Below, piece after piece: positions 58,974 through 64,000 of a DNA stretch of 64,000 bases (position 1 is the stretch's first letter; each line of letters begins with the position of its first letter). The DNA is taken from positions 310,001 through 374,000 of the forward strand of contig NZ_JANKHH010000007.1 of assembly GCF_024626475.1 (NCBI RefSeq), written 5' to 3'. The stretch comes from Parerythrobacter lacustris. GTDB taxonomy: Bacteria > Pseudomonadota > Alphaproteobacteria > Sphingomonadales > Sphingomonadaceae. A program made the translations under genes and the position numbers. Below the pieces are notes generated by a model. It did not search any database. It was not told the DNA's origin and was given only the letters and a program-made list of their open reading frames with translations.

Positions 58974-61292
58974 ATGGCCGCCAACGACACCACCCTCGAC
59001 AGCGAGAAAGACCCGTTCGACGCGATCGTCGATGCCCCCTTCGATAGCGCGCTGTCGGAGCGCTATCTGGTCTATGCTCTGTCGACCATCACCGCGCGCT
59101 CGCTTCCCGACCTGCGCGACGGGCTGAAGCCGGTCCACCGCCGCCTGCTGTGGACCATGCGGCAATTGAAGCTCGACCCGACCAATGCGTTCAAGAAAAG
59201 CGCGCGCGTGGTCGGCGAGGTGATCGGCAAGTACCACCCGCATGGCGATGCCGCCGCCTACGACGCGATGGTCCGCCTCGCGCAGGATTTCGCGCTGCGC
59301 TATCCGCTGGTCGAGGGGCAGGGCAACTTCGGCAATATCGACGGCGATAACGCTGCCGCCTATCGCTACACCGAGGCGCGGCTGACCCGCACCGCGATGA
59401 ATCTGATGGCCGGGCTCGACGATGGCACGGTCGATTTCATCCCGACCTACAATGGCGAGGAACAGGAACCCGAGCTGATGCCCGGGCTGTTCCCCAACCT
59501 GCTGGCCAATGGCGCAAGCGGGATCGCGGTCGGCATGGCGACCAATATCCCGAGCCACAACGTCCACGAGATCATCGACGCGACGCTGGAACTGATCGAC
59601 AACCCGCATGTCGAACATGCGCGGCTGATGGAAATCTTCAAGGGACCGGACCTGCCGACCGGCGGGCTGATCGTCGACAGCCCCGAAGCGATCTCCAGCG
59701 CCTACGCCAGCGGTCGCGGCAGCTTCCGCATCCGCGGGCGCTTCCATGCGGCAGAAGCGGGGTCCGAGGCCGACCGCGAGGCCGGGATCGAGCGGCTCGG
59801 CGGAGGGCAATGGCAGCTGGTGATCAGCGAGATTCCCTACCAGGTGCAGAAGGGCAAGCTGATCGAGCAGATCGCCCAGCTGATCGCCGACCGCAAGCTG
59901 CCGATCCTCGAGGACGTGCGCGACGAGAGCGACGAGAAGATCCGCCTGGTGCTGGTGCCCAAGAGCCGCAATGTCGATCCCGAACTGCTCAAGGAATCGC
60001 TCTACAAGCTGACCGACCTGGAGGTGCGTTTCGGGCTCAACCTCAATGTGCTCGACCATACGCGCACGCCGATGGTGATGGGCTTGAAGGAGCTGCTGAC
60101 CCACTGGACCGCGAGCCAGATCGACATCCTCCAGCGGCGCGCCCGGCACCGACTCGAGCAGATTGCGCGGCGGCTGGAGCTGGTGGAGGGCTATATCGTC
60201 GCCTTCCTCAACCTCGACCGGGTGATCGCCATCATCCGCTACGAGGACGATCCCAAGGCGGTGATGATGGAGGAATTTTCCCTCACCGACCGGCAAGCCG
60301 AGGCGATCCTCAACATGCGGCTGCGCAGCTTGCGCAAGCTGGAGGAAATGGAGCTGCGGCGCGAGAAGGACGAACTGCTGAAAGAGCAGGACGAGCTCGA
60401 CAAGCTGCTCGCCTCGCCCGCCCGCCAGCGCACGCGGTTGAAGCGCGATCTGGCCAATCTGCGCAAGGAATATGCCGAGGATACCGCGCTGGGTGCCCGC
60501 CGTACGACCATCGCCGAAGCCGCCCCGACGGTGGAATTCAGTATGGACGCGATGATCGAGAAGGAACCGATCACCGTGGTGCTGAGCCAGAAGGGCTGGG
60601 TGCGCGGCGCCAAGGGCCATGTCGATCTCGCCGCCTCGGCCGACGGGATGGGCGATTTCAAATACAAGGAAGGCGACGGCCCGGCTTTTGCATTGCACGC
60701 GCAGACCACCGACAAGCTGTTGATCGCCGCCGACAACGGGCGCTTCTACACCCTCGGCGGGGACAAGCTGCCCGGCGCGCGCGGCTTCGGCGAGCCGATC
60801 CGCAATATCCTCGATATCGATGCCGACGCGGCGATCGCGGGGCTGGTGGTGCACCGGCCCAAGGCGCAGCTGCTGCTCGCCGCGACGACCGGCAAGGGCT
60901 TCGCCGCCGAAACCGACGAGATTCTCGCCGAGACGAAGAAGGGCCGGCAGGTGGTCAATCTGAAGGGCGATGCAAAGCTGCGCGTGGTGCGCGAAATCCC
61001 TTCCGGGCACGATCATGTCGCGGTGGTGGGCGACAACCGCAAGCTGATCGTGTTCAACCTGGAGGAACTGCCAATGCTCGCGCGCGGGCAGGGGGTGACG
61101 TTGCAGCGCTACCGCGACGGTGGGCTTGCCGACGCGATCACCTTCACGCTGGCGGACGGGCTGAGCTGGCAGATGGGCGGCAAGGGCGACCGGACCCGGA
61201 CCGAGAGCGACATCTGGCAATGGAAGGTCGCGCGCGGCGCGGCAGGCCGGATGCCGCCGCAGGGTTTTCCGCGCGACAATCGCTTTGGGTAA
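58974..61292 (+). CDS. parC: DNA topoisomerase IV subunit A
   Basis: This 772-residue subunit cuts and rejoins DNA during decatenation. The catalytic Tyr is Tyr132 in YRYTEARLT. DGLKPVHRRLLW and KYHPHGDAAAYDAM define the winged-helix region, and the C-terminal part contains the beta-pinwheel repeats with divergent GyrA-box-like motifs. It is assigned ParC rather than GyrA from the short C-terminal domain and sequence style. At the site equivalent to E. coli Ser80 the residue is Ala93, and Glu84 is Asp97. Confidence 0.94.
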   Translation: MAANDTTLDSEKDPFDAIVDAPFDSALSERYLVYALSTITARSLPDLRDGLKPVHRRLLWTMRQLKLDPTNAFKKSARVVGEVIGKYHPHGDAAAYDAMVRLAQDFALRYPLVEGQGNFGNIDGDNAAAYRYTEARLTRTAMNLMAGLDDGTVDFIPTYNGEEQEPELMPGLFPNLLANGASGIAVGMATNIPSHNVHEIIDATLELIDNPHVEHARLMEIFKGPDLPTGGLIVDSPEAISSAYASGRGSFRIRGRFHAAEAGSEADREAGIERLGGGQWQLVISEIPYQVQKGKLIEQIAQLIADRKLPILEDVRDESDEKIRLVLVPKSRNVDPELLKESLYKLTDLEVRFGLNLNVLDHTRTPMVMGLKELLTHWTASQIDILQRRARHRLEQIARRLELVEGYIVAFLNLDRVIAIIRYEDDPKAVMMEEFSLTDRQAEAILNMRLRSLRKLEEMELRREKDELLKEQDELDKLLASPARQRTRLKRDLANLRKEYAEDTALGARRTTIAEAAPTVEFSMDAMIEKEPITVVLSQKGWVRGAKGHVDLAASADGMGDFKYKEGDGPAFALHAQTTDKLLIAADNGRFYTLGGDKLPGARGFGEPIRNILDIDADAAIAGLVVHRPKAQLLLAATTGKGFAAETDEILAETKKGRQVVNLKGDAKLRVVREIPSGHDHVAVVGDNRKLIVFNLEELPMLARGQGVTLQRYRDGGLADAITFTLADGLSWQMGGKGDRTRTESDIWQWKVARGAAGRMPPQGFPRDNRFG

Positions 61293-61298
61293 GGGGCT

Positions 61299-62171
61299 TT
61301 AGCCCAGGTTCGCCGGTATCCGTTCGAAGCAGTAGTTCGACGGGCGCAGCCGGGTTTCGGTCATATGGACCTCGGCCATGATGTCATGCGCCGGCCGCTT
61401 GCGGTCGCGCGCATTCGGTTCGCGCTGGCGCGGTTTGAAGCAGCCCGCCGCAGGGAATGTCTCGCGCCGGTAGCGCCGCGCGGCGAACAGCAGCCGACGC
61501 CGGTTCTCGACGAATTCCCTCGGGTAGAGGTCCTCCCCCAGCACCAGTTCGGTCGAGAGGAACACGAGGTAGATCACCCGCCGCAGGCTGTTGCCCTCCA
61601 TCGGTTCGGAGCTGTGCGCGGTCATCATGTCGTGGATGATCACGTCGCCCGCCTTCGCCGGGACCTCGACCGCCGGCATCCGGGCGAGCTGGTCGATCGG
61701 TTCGCTGCGCAGGTGGCTGCCGGGAACGAAACGCAGCGCACCTTCGCCCGCGTCCGCATCGTCGAGATAGAGCCCCATGGAGAGGGCAGGCGCGCTGCGC
61801 CCATGCACCATGTCCTGATGCCACAGCACCGGCGTGGCATCGCCGCGGTGCTTGATCACGGCGAATTCCTGCACGCTGAACAGATTGTCGCCGCAGATCG
61901 CCGAGGCGACGTTCATGATCTCCGGCACGGCGAGCAGTTCGAGCACCGCCGGATCGCCCCAGCTGAGCAGCTGGTCGATATTGGTCACCACCTTGCCGTC
62001 CGGCGCATCGGCGATCGCCTTGCCGGGCACGGTGTCGGCGACCAGCATCGGCTCGAAGAACTTGCGCAAGCGTTCGAGCACCGGCGGCGGGATCAGCCCA
62101 GGCAGGCGGCAAAAGCCCAAAGTATCGTATTCGCGGCGTTGTTCGGCGCTCAACACAGGCTCAATTCCCAC
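61299..62171 (-). CDS. phytanoyl-CoA dioxygenase family protein (Fe(II)/2-oxoglutarate)
   Basis: This 290-residue protein has the facial triad of PhyH enzymes: the HxD motif in VLWHQDMVHG and the distal His in IIHDMMTAHSSEP, then Arg in SLRRVIYLVF for 2-oxoglutarate. It is likely a hydroxylase of a small molecule; bacterial members act on diverse substrates. A GTG start at 62171 with GAGGAA upstream overlaps the stop of the nucleotidyltransferase gene, so it is co-translated downstream of it. A GTG at 62156 is an alternative start. Confidence 0.85.
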   Translation of the reverse strand: MGIEPVLSAEQRREYDTLGFCRLPGLIPPPVLERLRKFFEPMLVADTVPGKAIADAPDGKVVTNIDQLLSWGDPAVLELLAVPEIMNVASAICGDNLFSVQEFAVIKHRGDATPVLWHQDMVHGRSAPALSMGLYLDDADAGEGALRFVPGSHLRSEPIDQLARMPAVEVPAKAGDVIIHDMMTAHSSEPMEGNSLRRVIYLVFLSTELVLGEDLYPREFVENRRRLLFAARRYRRETFPAAGCFKPRQREPNARDRKRPAHDIMAEVHMTETRLRPSNYCFERIPANLG

Positions 62172-63342
62172 GTGCCAATTCCTCATCGAGCATGGCTTCG
62201 ACCCGCGTGCGATCGGGAAAGCCCTCTTCCACCCAGCGCGCTTCGACCGCGCGCAGCATCCGCGCGACCTGTGGGCCCGCTTCGACCCCTCGGGCAACGA
62301 TCTCGCCGCCCTTGAGCGGCAATTCGGGCACCTGCCACCCCGCGAGTGGAGAGGTCTCAGCCCCGGCCAGCAGCAGCCGATCGAAGGCGCAGGCCATGCC
62401 CTCGCGATAGGCCAGCCCATGCGGGGCTGCGGCATCCGAGGGCTTGCGCTCGGCGGCGCAGACCAGCCGGTCGCGCTGGGCGCGCGAAAGGCGCAGGCGG
62501 GCAGCCACTGTCTCGACCACAGGCGGCAAGGCGGGAAGCAGCGCAGCGAGGCGGCGAACCGGGTCGGGTGCGATGCCTTCGCGTGCCTCGGCTGCGACCA
62601 GCCTTTCCAGTTCGCCGATTTCGTGTGCACCGGCCTCCGGCAACACCACCGGCAGCACGCCCAGCGCGCGCATCCGCGCCACTGTGGGCGCGGGGTCGGG
62701 CAGCGTGAGGAGATTGAGCAGTTCCATCGCCACCCGCTCGCGGCTCAGGCCCTTGAGCGTATCGGCCAGTTCGCTGCACGCGGCCTCCGCAGCGGTATCC
62801 AGCTCCGCCCCGAACCGCGCCTGAAAGCGAAAATAGCGGAGAATGCGTAGGTGGTCCTCGCGAATTCTTTCATGAGGATTGCCGATAAAGCGAACACGGC
62901 GGGATGAAAGGTCCCTCAGCCCGCCGAAATAGTCCGAGACGGCGAGCGTTTCGGAATGCGCGTAGAGCGCATTGATCGTAAAATCCCGCCGCGCGGCGTC
63001 CTCTTCCCAATCCCCGGAAAAGGCAATCGTCGCGCGGCGGCCATCGGTCGCGACATCCTTGCGCAGCGTGGTCACCTCGACCGGGCCGCCCGGCAGAATT
63101 GCGGTGACGGTGCCGTGCTCGATCCCGGTTGGGACGGTGCGGATGCCCTTGGCCGTGCAGAGTTCGATCACCCGTTCGGGCAGATGGGTTGTCGCCGCGT
63201 CGACATCCTTCACCGGCATGCCGAGCAGCGTATCGCGCACCGCGCCGCCGACCCAGCGCATATATACCGCCCCGAGCGCGGCGACCAGTTGCGCAAGGTC
63301 CTCGCGCTGCGTCCAGGGTGCGGGGGGCAATCTCTCTTCCAT
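62161..63342 (-). CDS. CCA-adding enzyme / poly(A) polymerase family nucleotidyltransferase
   Basis: This 393-residue class II nucleotidyltransferase has the GGAVRD motif (YMRWVGGAVRDTLLG), catalytic carboxylates in VKDVDAAT, RRDFTINALYA, and the tRNA/RNA-binding helical body (EDHLRILRYFRFQARFG). In Alphaproteobacteria this gene with Nudix and DUF1285 neighbours is annotated as the CCA tRNA nucleotidyltransferase; sequence alone cannot separate CCA addition from polyadenylation. The start MEERLPPAP is preferred over a TTG at 63381. Confidence 0.9.
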   Translation of the reverse strand: MEERLPPAPWTQREDLAQLVAALGAVYMRWVGGAVRDTLLGMPVKDVDAATTHLPERVIELCTAKGIRTVPTGIEHGTVTAILPGGPVEVTTLRKDVATDGRRATIAFSGDWEEDAARRDFTINALYAHSETLAVSDYFGGLRDLSSRRVRFIGNPHERIREDHLRILRYFRFQARFGAELDTAAEAACSELADTLKGLSRERVAMELLNLLTLPDPAPTVARMRALGVLPVVLPEAGAHEIGELERLVAAEAREGIAPDPVRRLAALLPALPPVVETVAARLRLSRAQRDRLVCAAERKPSDAAAPHGLAYREGMACAFDRLLLAGAETSPLAGWQVPELPLKGGEIVARGVEAGPQVARMLRAVEARWVEEGFPDRTRVEAMLDEELARGN

Positions 63343-63364
63343 CGCGCGCTGATACTCGCTCGCG

Positions 63365-63958
63365 TCAGTCGAGCCAAGCAAGCCGGCGCGAGAGGTTGGC
63401 GATGATCGCCGCGGTCACCCCCCAGATGCGGAAGCCGCCGTGGTGCAGCTCGAGATACTGCCGCATCGCGCCGTTCCAGAACACCTCGTGCTCGGTCCAG
63501 TTCTCGCGCCGCAGCAGCAGGTCGAGCGGGGCCTCGAACCACGCCTCGACCTCGCGCGGGTTGGGGGTGAGGTCGAGATCGGGCGGGATCACGCCGAGCA
63601 CCGGGGTGATGTCGAACCCGGTGCCGGTCTGGTAGCGATCGGTGGTGCCGACCAGCCGCACATGGCTGCGGTCGAGCGCGAGCTCTTCCTCCGCCTCGCG
63701 CAGCGCGGCCGCCACCGCATCCTCGCCCGGGTCGAGCTTGCCGCCGGGGAAGGCGACCTGGCCCGGGTGGTCACGCAGCGAATCGGGGCGTTTGGTGAGG
63801 ATGATGCCCGGTTCCTCGCGGTCGGTGACGGCGATCAGCACTGCCGCATCGGCGGTGCGTGCCGCATCGGCAAAGCGCGCGTCGCTCATCAGGTCGGGGA
63901 TGTCCTGCGCGTGCCCGTCCTCGAACAGCCGCTGCAACCGGTCGAACAATGCACTCAT
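63365..63958 (-). CDS. Nudix hydrolase, CoA pyrophosphatase type
   Basis: This 197-residue protein carries the Nudix box GGKLDPGEDAVAAALREAEEELAL and, before it, LTKRPDSLRDHPGQVAFPGG, the pattern of the UPF0035/NudL group that hydrolyses CoA to phosphopantetheine and ADP. It overlaps the upstream gene's stop as ATGA. It clusters with the CCA-adding enzyme gene, as in other Sphingomonadales. Confidence 0.92.
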   Translation of the reverse strand: MSALFDRLQRLFEDGHAQDIPDLMSDARFADAARTADAAVLIAVTDREEPGIILTKRPDSLRDHPGQVAFPGGKLDPGEDAVAAALREAEEELALDRSHVRLVGTTDRYQTGTGFDITPVLGVIPPDLDLTPNPREVEAWFEAPLDLLLRRENWTEHEVFWNGAMRQYLELHHGGFRIWGVTAAIIANLSRRLAWLD

Positions 63959-64000
63959 GCGGGCAGCAGCGAGAAGGTTTCGCCGAGGCTCGAAACCGTC
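63955..64000 (-). CDS. 3' end of a gene cut by the window edge, probably DUF1285
   Basis: The frame ends in TGA at 63955-63957, overlapping the Nudix start as ATGA, and the last residues visible are TVSSLGETFSLLPA. In related genomes a DUF1285 gene precedes the CoA pyrophosphatase and CCA genes, so this identity is inferred from synteny; too few residues are present to confirm it. Confidence 0.5.
   Translation of the reverse strand, partial: TVSSLGETFSLLPA

Noticed and set aside
58860-61220. Very long open frame (786 codons) antisense to parC
   Set aside because: It is a codon-bias shadow of a GC-rich gene: low-complexity composition, no recognised motif, and parC on the other strand has all conserved residues.

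Overview
The window is about 65% GC, densely packed and coding on both strands. It looks like chromosomal core sequence from an alphaproteobacterium of the Sphingomonadales, most likely the Erythrobacteraceae. The evidence is the ChvG/ChvI-HprK-RapZ-PTS block beside pckA, the cobA-DUF2849-cysI-DUF934-cysH sulfite reduction operon, the DUF1285-Nudix-CCA cluster, a serC leader, and many short palindromic intergenic repeats of the kind common in this order. No prophage, plasmid functions, CRISPR array, rRNA or intact transposase gene is visible.

Layout. Positions 1-9.6 kb (mostly minus) hold assimilatory sulfur metabolism (cobA to cysH, sseA-metC-mscS), then queF and a TM2 protein. Positions 9.6-14.2 kb hold tRNA-Thr, an RNase H-like protein, rarA and a glycosyltransferase. 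Positions 14.3-21 kb (mostly plus) hold serC (with structured leader), serA, hisZ and purA. Positions 21-24.7 kb hold an L,D-transpeptidase, a 272-bp MITE-like element, an ECF sigma factor with a DUF6768 membrane partner, a winged-helix regulator with an SOS-type box, and a siroheme synthase N-domain protein. Positions 24.7-34.2 kb hold lysA, an LptM-like lipoprotein, argH, a TlpA thioredoxin, tRNA-Val, asparaginase, truA, fmt, recR and def. Positions 34.4-46.6 kb hold a Cys-rich copper storage protein, rmuC, a Crp/Fnr regulator, and the regulatory PTS and ChvGI block facing pckA. Positions 46.9-52.4 kb hold a DNA methyltransferase/nuclease fusion, a DUF885 peptidase-like protein and a TonB protein. 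Positions 52.6-64 kb hold two tandem cysteine desulfurases with a ferredoxin, two DUF4349 paralogues, a DJ-1/PfpI protein, parC, a phytanoyl-CoA dioxygenase-like protein, a CCA/poly(A) nucleotidyltransferase, a Nudix hydrolase and a cut-off gene.

Genes that work together. CobA makes precorrin-2 for the siroheme of CysI; CysH and CysI reduce APS to sulfide. The precorrin-2 dehydrogenase/ferrochelatase step is encoded 20 kb away. EIIA, HPr and HprK form a sugar-independent regulatory phosphorelay next to ChvG/ChvI and the gluconeogenic gene pckA. The desulfurases and ferredoxin point to Fe-S or thio-modification chemistry.

The most notable signals are structural. Palindromic repeats have become in-frame coding sequence in fmt and cobA. 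A MITE sits exactly in the CTAG stop shared by two convergent genes, duplicating CTAG so that both genes stay intact; three other convergent pairs in the window share the same CTAG stop. Other signals are GTTC-N7-GTTC boxes before rmuC and an uncharacterised regulator, a Zur-like operator before tonB, a cysteine desulfurase whose expected ATG reads ATC, and sharply lower-GC mosaic segments inside two otherwise GC-rich genes. I see no clearly novel multi-gene defence system.
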